DNA of 64,000 nucleotides from Orobanche coerulescens (Eukaryota; Streptophyta; Magnoliopsida; Lamiales; Orobanchaceae). The stretch spans positions 141,343,001 to 141,407,000 of the forward strand of contig CM065815.1 of NCBI GenBank assembly GCA_033398695.1. Reading direction: 5' to 3'. Position 1 is the stretch's first letter. Each line of letters starts with the position of its first letter. The notes beneath the pieces were generated by a model that worked only from the letters and a program-made list of their open reading frames with translations, searched no databases and was not told the DNA's origin. Positions 18,670 to 27,794 of this stretch are shown in pieces. The position numbers and the translations under genes are program-made.

Positions 18670-18677
18670 TATAAATA
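18670..18677 (+). promoter_or_regulatory. S2 LTR TATA box
   Basis: TATAAATA in the context GCTATAAATAGAAG follows the last dyad by 41 bases, the usual plant TATA form. Confidence 0.75.
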
Positions 18678-19236
18678 GAAGCATTTGGAGGTGATGAAAT
18701 ACGCAAGATACATATGACCATATCAAGCGATTATATCATTCATTTGAGCTTCATCATAACAAATATACTTTGTGAGATAATACTGATACAAGAAGAAATG
18801 TTCTAACAATCTTCTATATACATCCTTGTATCACTTCGAGCTATTATTCTGTAAATATGAGTACCTGTAATAGCAATATATTCTTGTAACTGTGTAAGGT
18901 TGTCTTGTGCCCCCAAAAAGAAGAGTGATTATAGTTGTGGTTTTTCTTGAGCCCAGAAATCAAGAAATTGTAAGTTCGGCACTAATCTTGAAAAGTGCCA
19001 TTGTAAATAGTTGGCACTAAACTAGAAAGTACATTTAAAGTTTTGAGAAAAGTTCTAGTCGATAACATTAGGTAGGGGACGTAGGCTTTTGGATAGCCGA
19101 ACTTCTCGAGCAATTTCTTGTGTCTCTTTATTTCCGCATTTCGTCTTTACTTCTAATATTTGCTTCCGCACAAAAAGAGTTCAAAACTCTACTCCGCACT
19201 ATTCAACCCCCTTGTAGTAGTGGTACTAACCCAACA

Positions 19237-19812
19237 TGATCCCGTACATTTAAAAAAAAACTTCCTAAAGAAATTGAGAAGTTGCGAACAAAAAATAAGA
19301 TCGTGGGATAGAGTATTTTTTATTATTTAGATAACTAAAATACAAAATATGGCAATTATGTTGATTGTAAATAAAAAATAATTTTATGATCTATACATAT
19401 TGCATATGTAAAATAAAATAAAAAAGTTTGTATTAATAATATTAGGTATAATGAATTCAGTATATTTAATTGTATATTAGTAACTTAATAGAACATGATA
19501 CTTTAAAAATGTACATTGAATCTAATTTAATAACTTTAAATAATGAATAAAATTAGTAACTATAATGTAAATCTAAATTAATAATCACAATTTAAATATA
19601 AAATTAAAATTTGGTAAATATGTGATGAGAAAGAAATAATATCAATTATTTATTAAAGGAAATCGAAAATAAATAATAATTGATCAAATTAAATTTGTAA
19701 ATAAATTTAATATAATAAGATAAAGTATGAATTAATGGATAACTGATTCAAGACTGGTCGAAATTCGACGGGATATAGATTTATCGATTACTTGAAAGTA
19801 AAACATAAAGAT
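19237..19812. other. AT-rich spacer between S2 and S3
   Basis: About 575 bases, strongly A/T-rich, without ORFs or recognisable repeats. It may be the left part of the site into which S3 inserted; the right part begins at 41306 and holds the Helitron remnant. Confidence 0.5.
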
Positions 19813-20257
19813 TGTTGGGATAATTAACCCTGTCCGATGTTTTGATAAGCTGCCAACATAGAGCAAGCCTTGGCGCTGCCATCATATAGCAAGAGAGTCA
19901 TATAGCGCTAAGTATGGAAGCTGTCCTTTCATACAACAACATTCCATACAGCAGCAGCTTCAATATAGCCTACAGTATTATGTTGAATACAGCAAGCAAA
20001 GCTGTAAGTATTGAGATCTTCAATACTTATCCAAACAGGACTGAAGACCGTTAGGACGGAATCTGCTTTATTCGCTAAAGTCAAGTCCCGTTTGAAAAGA
20101 AGTATTTAAATACTGAAAGGATAAAATATTTAAATACTAAATCCGATAGAGATCTTCAGACAACGCAAAATTCGGATCTTGGTTTATACAAGCCAACTAT
20201 CCAGTTGGAACAAACTTTTGCTCAACGGATCTTTCTAAACGGATCTTTTCCAAAAGC

Positions 20258-20265
20258 TATATATA
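20258..20265 (+). promoter_or_regulatory. S3 5' LTR TATA box
   Basis: CTATATATACCCC, about 445 bases into the LTR. The 3' LTR copy is at 40501-40508. Confidence 0.65.
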
Positions 20266-21050
20266 CCCCGAAGTTTGAAGTTCAGATACACACAGACAAA
20301 TATAGACGAACACATAATCATACATACTGTGAAGAACATCAAACTGAGTAAACTAAGATATACTGAGATTCCACGAGATCCTCTAAAGAACAGTATATCA
20401 AGAGCAATCATATCTCTTCAAGCATACTGCCAATCCTGAGAGAAGAAATGTACAAGTGCTCATCCTTGAACAACACATCATCAGCTCAAAGCTCAATAAA
20501 GTCAAGCTGTTGTTCAACCAACGTTCTTACATTGAAGAAAACCATCAGCCCTGTATGGACTAGAAAGCCTTGCTTTTACTGAACTATGTGTGATGGATCT
20601 GCATTGTAGAGACGAAGCTTCGGAACTGTGTGTGAAGAAGCCAGTCAAGTGTTGGCTTTGACCAATCTGTGTGAACGGTTGAAAGCTACGATCTTTGTAT
20701 CAATATGTGTGAACGATATATTAATAGGTTTGATTATAGACACGTAGTTGTGTACGTAGTGTTTATAATAAACATTTTAACTCCTGTGTGGAGGACCAGT
20801 GGACATAGAGGGGTTTACCTCGAACCACTTTAAAACCGTGTCTTTTACCTTCTGCTATTTACTGTTTTCATTAACTGTGATTATATTACAAGTATACACT
20901 GCATACCCTGTACGCACCAAGCAAACAGGAGAAAACCTAGTTGCTGTACTTACAACAACTTACTGTTTCAAGACTTCCGCTACGCACTCCTATTTGTAAA
21001 ACATACAGCCTGTTGCTGAAACACTTTCCTAGGTGTATTCTGTATACTTA

Positions 21051-21858
21051 GGGCTCGTTTGGGAGCCATGTTAGGATATGACATGTTAGGATATGACATG
21101 TTACGATATAGCAAGTTCGATAAAGTGGGGATGATAGTTTGGTGTTTGGTAGGAAAAATATATTATTTAGATTAAATGGTAAAATTACATTTTTATCCTT
21201 GTTATATTATATACTATATACATTTATAAGTTTATATAAACATATGATAATTTAATATATATATATATATGGAATAAAATTTTTTATTGAAAATTTATTT
21301 TTTTAAAAATCTGGAATAAAAATTTAAATAAAAATTTTCGAATTTTATTTTATGTTTTCGACCTAATTTTATTTTTTATTTTCGAGCTAATTTTATTTTT
21401 TATTTTCGAACTTTAAATAAAAATTTTTGATTTTTATTTTTTATTTTCGAACTAATTTTATTTTTTATTTTCGAACTTTAAATAAAAAGTTTTTATTTTT
21501 ATTTTTTATTTCGAAATTTAAATAAAAAATTTCAATTATTATTTTTTATTTTCGAACTAATTTTATTTTTTTATTTTTGAACTTTAAATAAAAATTTTCG
21601 ATTTTTAATATTTATATTTCAGATTTTAAAAAAAAATAAAGGGGTAATTTTGGGATTATTGGGTTAAAATGAGCACTGTTCAATCAAGTTAGGGTATCCT
21701 AGGGTGAGGGGCAGTTCCAATATAGAGGAGGAATAGTGTTTTTAGCTCGGGCGTCACCTTTATACCGGGCCCCTGAGATAAGATATCTTAGCTACCAAAC
21801 GCTTGTTTCGGCCGGTTAATATATCTAACCTGCCGAAACATGCCTACCAAACAGGCCA
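21051..21858 (+). mobile_element. PIF/Harbinger-type MITE in the S3 5' LTR
   Basis: The 808-bp insert is flanked by TTA on both sides (21048-21050, 21859-21861), the PIF/Harbinger target. Ends GGGCTCGTTTGGGAG and the inverted TGGCCTGTTTGGTAG form 15-bp imperfect terminal repeats. No transposase is encoded. Inside are GTTAGGATATGACAT repeats (21068-21105) and repeats of the words TTTTATTTTCGAACT and TTTAAATAAAAATT (about 21290-21600). It lies 10 bases from the LTR 3' end; removal restores the S3 LTR exactly. Confidence 0.88.
21290..21600. repeat. AT-rich minisatellite inside the MITE
   Basis: The phrases TTTTATTTTCGAACT and TTTAAATAAAAATTTT alternate about five times in units of roughly 35-60 bases. 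Unit boundaries are blurred by A/T length changes. Confidence 0.7.
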
Positions 21859-21873
21859 TTAGTGGCCAACAAG

Positions 21874-21885
21874 TGGTATCAGAGC
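21874..21885 (+). other. S3 primer binding site (tRNA-Met)
   Basis: TGGTATCAGAGC, the exact plant initiator tRNA-Met site, two bases after the LTR end. Confidence 0.93.
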
Positions 21886-22368
21886 GGTTGATTCTAAAAA
21901 GAATCAGTTGTATTTTTAACCGAATCAGATCCCTAAATCACTTATTTTTGGAAACTTCTTTATCTTTCCTAATTTTAGACATGGATACCTCTCTGATTAA
22001 TAAGGTACCAATGTTTTCTATTAACGAGTTTGATGACTGGAGAATTAGGATGGAGGCTCATCTTGCCGCCATGCATGAAGAGATGATTTATGTCATCCAA
22101 GAAGGCCCCATAATGTAATATCCGTATTTTTTTCTTTCCCTTGTATTTTCGTTTTTGGTGTATTTCTCGATCGTAGTAATCCTCGTGTACTTTTCAGCGT
22201 GTCCTTCCTGTCAGACTGTTGAACTGTATTCTCGTTATTGTTGTGCGGAACCGCCGTTTCGGGGTTGCCGTGGATCCATTTCGTGTTGTTGGTTCCCAAA
22301 TATTGATTCCTATCGTTTTATTCTCTTTCCGAATCATTTTTATCATTTTGAGACCCAAAAGGGGGTGT

Positions 22369-22646
22369 GGGCCGCGGCACAAGATATGCGTGCCGCGGCA
22401 CACAAATTCCTTCGATTGTTGGTTGAACAAATCAGACTGTGCCGCGGCACACCCATCCGTGCCGCGGCACGGCTGTGCCAAAGGCCGCGCACACTTGTCC
22501 AAAGGCCGCGGCACACTCGTGTCTTCGCGACCAAAACCCAATCAGACGGTGCCGCGGCACACGCAGGCTGTGCCGCGGCACAATGCCGAACCCTGGGAGT
22601 AAATTTTTGGCCTGTGCCGCGGCACACCTAAGCTGTGCCGCGGCAC
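22369..22646 (+). repeat. G2 5' LTR dyad array, GTGCCGCGGCAC x 10
   Basis: Ten copies within 280 bases of a perfect 12-bp palindrome or slight variants (GGGCCGCGGCAC, AGGCCGCGCAC). Each is GTGCC and GGCAC around GC. The last ends 17 bases before the TATA box. The array is missing from the G2 3' LTR and present in G6. Confidence 0.9.
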
Positions 22647-22662
22647 ATAATGCGGTCAACCC

Positions 22663-22668
22663 CTATAA
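22663..22668 (+). promoter_or_regulatory. G2 5' LTR TATA box
   Basis: CCCTATAACTG follows the dyad array. G6 has GCTATAAGCTG in the same context after its own array (63230-63234). Moderate match to the plant TATA consensus. Confidence 0.6.
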
Positions 22669-22860
22669 CTGTGTCGTTTTGAGCGTCAGCTGCTCATTTT
22701 CTTCTTCTTCTTCCTGCGACGCGAGAGAGAGTGAGAGAGAGGGGGAGACTTCTTCATCATTATCCATTGGGGGGTTGATTTTCACCATTTTTCTTCGGTA
22801 GTGAAGCCCGGGCAATCAATCTTACGCGTGTTCTACGGATCTTAGTACTTGAATCTTCAA

Positions 22861-22868
22861 AGGTAATA
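22861..22868 (+). promoter_or_regulatory. G2 splice-donor-like site in the LTR leader
   Basis: TTCAAAG/GTAATATT lies 200 bases after the TATA. A candidate acceptor, TTAACTCCAG/T, ends at 24237 one base before the gag ATG. The implied intron is 22863-24237 (1375 bases). Confidence 0.5.
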
Positions 22869-23304
22869 TTTCTAGAACCCTATTTTAGATTAATTTGGGG
22901 GTTTTGGGATTTCCTTCCGATTAGTTCCGTTTTGTTGATGGATTCATGATGTATACGATTAATATTGTTAGTATCTTTAGTTTTCCTACGGATTCATGGA
23001 TATTTTGTGGATTTTTACGGAATCGAGGGGGTTTGGTTGTGGTACGCCCTCGTTGTTATTTTTGGTATGAATATACATGAATCGTAGGCGGGTTTCTGGG
23101 TGTATTCCATTTCCGTAATCGTCTAGAGTTGGTTGTGATTGTGTTATTCGAATCGTTAGGTTCATTTCCACCGGTTCCTTGCGGTCGTGTTCAACTCTTC
23201 CTTTCCGTTTGTATCACCGTTTATTAACCGAGGCAAGTATCCTTATGAACTTACGATCTTGACATAGTAGTTTTGTATGAGAAATTGTGTGTGTGTGTGT
23301 ATGC

Positions 23305-23445
23305 TCACTACGGGTTAGATCCGACGGGGTCTCGGTAGGGCTCCACGAAGCTGTGGAACCGCGAGCTTGCTTTTAACCACTGTGGGTTAGATCCGACGGG
23401 GTCTCGGCAGGGATCCACGAAGCTGTGGGTCCGCGGTTAATTGTG
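23305..23445 (+). repeat. G2 LTR 75-base repeats
   Basis: Two units share GGGTTAGATCCGACGGGGTC, a GGGCTCCACGAAGC or GGATCCACGAAGC part and GCTGTGG. The 3' LTR has them at about 29533-29672. The CCGACGGG core recurs in the G3 LTR repeats on the minus strand. Confidence 0.75.
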
Positions 23446-24005
23446 GTGCATTTTACAAATGTGGTTTGATCATTGGCATTTCCGGAAATGAGTGTTTTGG
23501 AACTATGTTTTCTTGAATTGCATGCATTACTATATGTGTAAGATGTAAGTCGTTCATCTGGTTACTTGTACTAGCGTAATTGCTAACCCCTCTGGGGACC
23601 CGTTTTGGGGAAATTCGTTTTATGAATTTCAGGTCAGGTTCATCGAGACGAGCGGGCGCTGGACCAGTATGCGGATGATGGCCGTGCGTGATGATTGTGC
23701 ACGAGTGGTGTCTTGTTGTTTTCTATCTTTTACCTTTGTGGTCTTTAAACTAATAGAAGTACTCGAGTACTTAAGAACTTTTACTTGTCGGGATTGGATT
23801 GTTGTTTATTATGTTGTGATGGATATGGTGTCATGTTTGACCGGTTAAACCGGGTGAATTATTTTGTTGGGCGTCTTTATGACGAGGTATTTTTCTGTTG
23901 TCTCTGTGAGTCGATGAGTATGATGCTTGTTCAGCCTGGTGGGTCCCATGTAGGGATTCACGGCGCTGTAATATACCTCGGATATCCTGGGGGTGTTACA
24001 GAAAA

Positions 24006-24017
24006 TGGTATCAGAGC
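24006..24017 (+). other. G2 primer binding site (tRNA-Met)
   Basis: TGGTATCAGAGC, exact, five bases after the LTR end. Confidence 0.92.
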
Positions 24018-24238
24018 ACTAGGTTTATGGATACCTAGGCTTGTCGGTTTATTGGGTCTTGTGGTGTTTTGTTTTGCACATCATCGTCACGCTGCCATGA
24101 TTCTGGTACTACCAGTGTCCGTAAGTTTTCCTTCCTCTGTTCATTACTTCCTTGTATTGTACCTTTGATTCTCGACTTGTGATTGTTCTTTTCTCGTACT
24201 TACCCTCGTATGGCTTTTGCTATTTATTTAACTCCAGT

Positions 24239-25207
24239 ATGGATGCTGGAAGAGGTCGTGGTCGCGGTCGTGGTCGTGGACGCGGCCGGGGACGTGGGGC
24301 AGCCGGTGGGGCGGCCACGTCGCAGTCGAGCCGAGGCCGGTGCACTGGCCATAGCCTGCTGCTTCTTCTCGGAGCGTGCCGACCTCGGTATTGTGGCCGT
24401 TATGCAAAGAAATGGTGAATCAAATGGCGGCGATAGCTCGGGCGGTTCGTAACCGGATCGAGCCCACGCTAATCGGGCGGAGCGGATCGTTGGCTCCAAG
24501 ATGTTATCAAGATGCATCCTCCTCGGTTTCGGAGCTTCAGACCCGATTGGCTGGGAAGGGTGGATCAAGGATATATCTAAGGTCTTCGTTGCCACTAACT
24601 GTCCCGAGGACCGTAAAGTCCCTATTGCTCAATACTTTCTCACAGGGGACGCTACGGACTAGTGGGAGGCCGTTGGGCCCAAAGATCATGCTGCTTCGTG
24701 GGCTGAGTTTCAAGAATTGATGGAGACTGAATATTGCCCGTGGCCGGTCAGACAGGCTCGGGTACATGCTTTTTATGATGCTCAACCGCGGGATATCCCC
24801 GTATCTCAAGCTATTGCTGATTTTAATAAGGAGTTGGGTTATATGAAGACCCAAGTTGTCGAGGAGAGCGACAAAATTTTCCATTTCTCCAGACGGATGA
24901 AGTTGCCGATTCGGGACTATATGTCGGGGCTTGTATGCACTACCTTGAAAGATTACCAGAGCAGGGCCCTTGCTTACGATATGTCTGTGACTACGAGTGA
25001 GGCGGCCCACGAGAGTAAGAAACAGAAGTCCGCCGGGAATTTTTCGGGCCACAAAGGTGGGGGTCGGCGAGAATTTCACCGCTAACTTTTCTTTGGTGGT
25101 GGCCACTCGATCTCTTGGGTTTCCCGTAGGGCCGCGTGCCCCTTCTCGAGAGGTGAAGTGCTTTAGCGTGGCCGCAGGCCACATCGGTCCGTATTTGTCC
25201 GAACCCT
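24239..25207 (+). pseudogene. G2 gag, frameshifted
   Basis: The ATG at 24239 opens [16 protein letters not shown], an RG-rich tail like those of G1 and G3, directly after CTCCAG/T. Gag motifs then appear in changing frames: PPRF near 24515, CPEDRKVPIAQYFL near 24600, a TGG-to-TAG stop in the WWEAV motif at about 24660, and an open 122-residue piece (24717-25085) with LVCTTLKDYQSRALAYD. Zinc-knuckle remnants (25155-25250) have lost several cysteines. Several small indels are needed to align it. Confidence 0.85.
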
Positions 25208-26686
25208 TTGCCGACGTGTAATCGGTGGCGGTCGGGTCACAAGGTGTCAGGCTTGAGGGAGAAAATCCTTGGTGCCCGGGCTTCCATTCCAGCGCCTAGG
25301 GAACCAAGTGTGAATCAGGGATCGTTTGCTCCTCAATCTCCGCCGAGTGCTAGTCGGGGCAGAGGTCGGGGTCAGCCCTCTAAAGGGGGAGCTTCCAGTG
25401 TTGACTCAGCCCACCCGCGTGTCTATGAGATGCGGAGAGCCGATGACCCAGCGGCTACCGTGGCGACAGGTACCGTTTATATTCTTTCTCATCCTGTCAG
25501 TGTGCTTTTCGATTCCGGTGCTACGCATTCGTTCATATCTCTGGATTGTGTGCGCCGTTTGAGTCTCGACCGTTTGACGCTTTGTGAGCCCTTCCTCGTT
25601 AAGCTTCCTAGCGGTGATAGGATCGTTGGTGATCAGGAGGTTCGAGACTGTTCTGTGTTTATTTGTGAGAGGGCTTGGCCCTCTAATCTTATTGTTGTGG
25701 GTATTGAGGGTGAGGACTTAATTCTCGGGGATGATTGGCTCGAGCGGCATGGTGCAATCATGTACTACCGCACGAGAATCATCACTATGTTAGCCGATGA
25801 TGGCACCGAGCACTCTTTTGCCGGGCGAAAGAGGGGGAAACAGAAACTCGTTATTAATGCCTTGAAGGCGATGAGACTCCTGCGAAAGGGGTGTACCGGC
25901 TATTGGTGCTACGCCTTGAAGGCAGAGAGTGGTGGAGTCGAGCTTTCGTCGATTCCAATCGTTAATGAATTTCCTGATGTTTTTCCTGACGAGTTACCGG
26001 GATTGCCACCGGATCGTGAGGTCGAGTTCGCTATAGAGTTAGAGCCGGGTGCGGCTCCTATTTCGAAGGCACCCTATCGCATGGCACCTTCAGAGATGTC
26101 CGAGTTGAAGAAGCAGTTGAGTGAGCTTCTTGAGTCGGGGTATGTTCGACCGAGCGCCTCTCCTTGGGGCGCACCGGTCCTGTTTGTGCGGAAGAAGGAT
26201 GGTTCACTACGTTTGTGTATCGACTATCGCGAACTAAACAAGGTGACCATCAAAAACAAGTATCCTTTGCCGAGAATTGACGACTTGTTCGACCAGTTGC
26301 AGGGATCTGCGGTATTCTCGAAGATTGATTTGAAGTCGGGATACTATCAGCTCCGGGTGAGAGAGTCCGATGTGCCGAAGACAGCTTTTCGGACGAGATA
26401 CGGACATTATGAGTTTGTAGTTATGCCTTTCGGGTTAACTAATGCGCCGGCGGTGTTCATGCAGTTGATGAACAAAGTTTTTATCGAGTATTTGGATAAG
26501 TGTGTCGTCATCTTCATTGACGATATTCTTATTTATTCGAGGAACGAGGAAGAGCATGCCCATCATTTGCGGATAGTGTTAGACATTTTGAGGGCCGAGC
26601 AACTCTATGCGAAGTTCTCGAAATGTGAGTTCTTTGAAGGAAGTGATGTTTTTGGGTCACGTGATTTCAGTAGGGGGTTCGTGTAG
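25208..26686 (+). CDS. G2 protease and reverse transcriptase (open part of pol)
   Basis: A 492-residue open stretch. The aspartic protease motif [10 protein letters not shown] has Asp102. After the DELPGLPP linker (about 261-268), RT runs to the end with [41 protein letters not shown] and the catalytic FIDD (436-439). RT copies element RNA to cDNA. The frame is lost near 26640, after CEFFEG, by a small indel; G3 continues there into the connection domain and RNase H. The first 20 residues derive from a decayed second zinc knuckle, so the ATG is not the native start. Confidence 0.92.
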   Translation: MPTCNRWRSGHKVSGLREKILGARASIPAPREPSVNQGSFAPQSPPSASRGRGRGQPSKGGASSVDSAHPRVYEMRRADDPAATVATGTVYILSHPVSVLFDSGATHSFISLDCVRRLSLDRLTLCEPFLVKLPSGDRIVGDQEVRDCSVFICERAWPSNLIVVGIEGEDLILGDDWLERHGAIMYYRTRIITMLADDGTEHSFAGRKRGKQKLVINALKAMRLLRKGCTGYWCYALKAESGGVELSSIPIVNEFPDVFPDELPGLPPDREVEFAIELEPGAAPISKAPYRMAPSEMSELKKQLSELLESGYVRPSASPWGAPVLFVRKKDGSLRLCIDYRELNKVTIKNKYPLPRIDDLFDQLQGSAVFSKIDLKSGYYQLRVRESDVPKTAFRTRYGHYEFVVMPFGLTNAPAVFMQLMNKVFIEYLDKCVVIFIDDILIYSRNEEEHAHHLRIVLDILRAEQLYAKFSKCEFFEGSDVFGSRDFSRGFV

Positions 26687-26877
26687 ATCCGCGAGAAGAT
26701 CGAGGCGGTATTGGATTGGGCACCGCCCAAAGCGTGAGAGAGCTCAAAGTTTCTTGGGTTTGGTGGCTACTACCGTAGGTTCGAGAGGTTTCTCGAAATC
26801 GGCTCGACCACTTACACGTTGCTCGAAATCGAGAAGTTCGTGCTGAATGACGAGAGGCGATTGATTTTGAGGAACTG

Positions 26878-27411
26878 ATGAAGCGTTTGACTTCAGCTCC
26901 GGTTTTGGCGTTACCATGTGGCAACGAGGGATTCGCCGTTTATAGCAATGCTTCGGGTCAGGGTCTTGGGTGCGTATTAATGCAGCACGGCAAGACCATT
27001 GCCTTTGCGTCGAGACAGTTGAGGCCGTATGAGCTTAACTACCCTACCCATGATTTGGAGTTAGCGGCAGTCGTATTCGCGCTCAAGATTTGGCGTCACT
27101 ATCTTTTCGGCTCTGCATGTCAGATTTTTACCGATCATAAAAGTCTGAAATACATATTTACTCAGCGGGAGTTGAATATGAGGCAGAAGAGGTGGTTAGA
27201 GCTGATTAAGGATTATGACCTCGAAATCCTTTATCATCCGGGCAAGGCGAACGTCGTGGCCGACGCCTTGAGTCGGAAACCGATTGCATTGCGATCGCTT
27301 GAGATCCTTACGTCTCAGTCCGAGCTTCGGCGAGCCTTGATCGAGTTAGATGTTGAGGTTCTTGCTTGGAATCTGTGCAATTTCGTGCTTTGGAAATTTC
27401 GTCGCCTTTGA
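26878..27411 (+). CDS. G2 RNase H domain fragment
   Basis: A 177-residue open stretch with the Ty3/Gypsy RNase H order: [49 protein letters not shown] and then [19 protein letters not shown]. The first catalytic Asp (SDAS in G3) is Asn here; the Glu (DLELAA) and second Asp (FTDHKS) remain. It should remove the RNA strand during reverse transcription, but this copy is probably inactive. A gap with shifts (26687-26877) separates it from RT. Confidence 0.88.
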   Translation: MKRLTSAPVLALPCGNEGFAVYSNASGQGLGCVLMQHGKTIAFASRQLRPYELNYPTHDLELAAVVFALKIWRHYLFGSACQIFTDHKSLKYIFTQRELNMRQKRWLELIKDYDLEILYHPGKANVVADALSRKPIALRSLEILTSQSELRRALIELDVEVLAWNLCNFVLWKFRRL

Positions 27412-27755
27412 TCGATGAGATTAAGCTGAAGCAGTCAGAGGACCCGATGATTACTCAAATCCGAGAGAACGTTCTTAAAGGAAAGTCTCCTGGATTTGTG
27501 ATTCACGAAGATGGTGTTTTGAGGTTTCGGGGTCGGCTTTGTGTGCCGAACGACTCAGAGTTGAGACAGAGTATTTTGCGGGAGGCCTATGCTACACCTT
27601 ACTCCGTTCATCCTGGTTCCAGTAAGATGTACAAGGACTTGAGAAGGAACTTCTGGTGGAATGATATGAAGGAGGAGGTCGCACAGTTTGTAGCAAAATG
27701 TTTGACTTGTCAGCAGGTCAAAATCGAGCATCAGCGACCGGCCGGGTTATTATAG
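27366..27755 (+). CDS. G2 integrase zinc-finger (H2C2) fragment
   Basis: A 129-residue stretch overlapping the RNase H frame. It carries the integrase HHCC finger: His in [12 protein letters not shown] and the pair CLTCQQVK, followed by the HQRPAG linker. It ends at a TAG (27753-27755) and a second TAG follows near 27781, before the integrase core; both look like single-base stop mutations. Confidence 0.85.
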   Translation: MESVQFRALEISSPLIDEIKLKQSEDPMITQIRENVLKGKSPGFVIHEDGVLRFRGRLCVPNDSELRQSILREAYATPYSVHPGSSKMYKDLRRNFWWNDMKEEVAQFVAKCLTCQQVKIEHQRPAGLL

Positions 27756-27794
27756 TCACTTCCCGTTCCGGAATGGAAATAGGAAGATATATCG

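Larger units (their letters stand above)
17263..19236 (+). mobile_element. S2: 3' end of a Sirevirus-like Copia element
   Basis: Contains the end of a downstream ORF (17267-17626), a polypurine-like AGTTAGGGGGAGCT (about 17961-17974), the terminal tract AAAAAGGGGAGAT (18065-18077) and a 3' LTR (18078-19236). Repeated AGGGGGA tracts before the 3' LTR are a described Sirevirus feature. Its 5' part is displaced beyond C1 to the left of the window. The family differs from S1/S3 in LTR sequence. Confidence 0.75.
18078..19236 (+). repeat. S2 3' LTR (1159 bp) with dyad array
   Basis: Opens TGTTGAATCAATA and closes ACTAACCCAACA. A dyad array (18141-18628) ends 41 bases before TATAAATA (18670-18677). 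After it come A/T-rich leader sequence and no ORF of note. TGATC (19237-19241) would be the TSD copy; the partner is outside the window. Confidence 0.8.
19813..21871 (+). repeat. S3 5' LTR, split by a MITE near its end
   Basis: Without the 808-bp insert and the duplicated TTA it is about 1248 bp, matching the 1250-bp 3' LTR. TATATATA lies at 20258-20265. Unlike S2 it has no CpG dyad array. The upstream part is rich in TACAGC and ATAGC words. Confidence 0.92.
22114..24000 (+). repeat. G2 5' LTR (1887 bp)
   Basis: TGTAATATCCG to GGGGGTGTTACA. In order: dyads (22369-22646), TATA (22663-22668), donor-like site (22862/22863), GAGGCAAGTATC-type box (23230-23241), two repeats of about 75 bases (23305-23445), hairpin block (23563-23597) and the inner TGTAATATACC about 35 bases from the end. 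Overlapping ORFs on both strands across the dyads are a by-product of palindromic, stop-poor sequence. Confidence 0.93.

Noticed and set aside
22155..22801. Six overlapping ORFs on both strands (up to 158 codons)
   Set aside because: They run through the GC-rich palindromic dyads and read repeats such as CAAAH or PRHT in all frames; no domain, and they fall inside the G2 LTR.
24537..25184. 215-codon minus ORF
   Set aside because: Antisense to the G2 gag; no recognisable motif.
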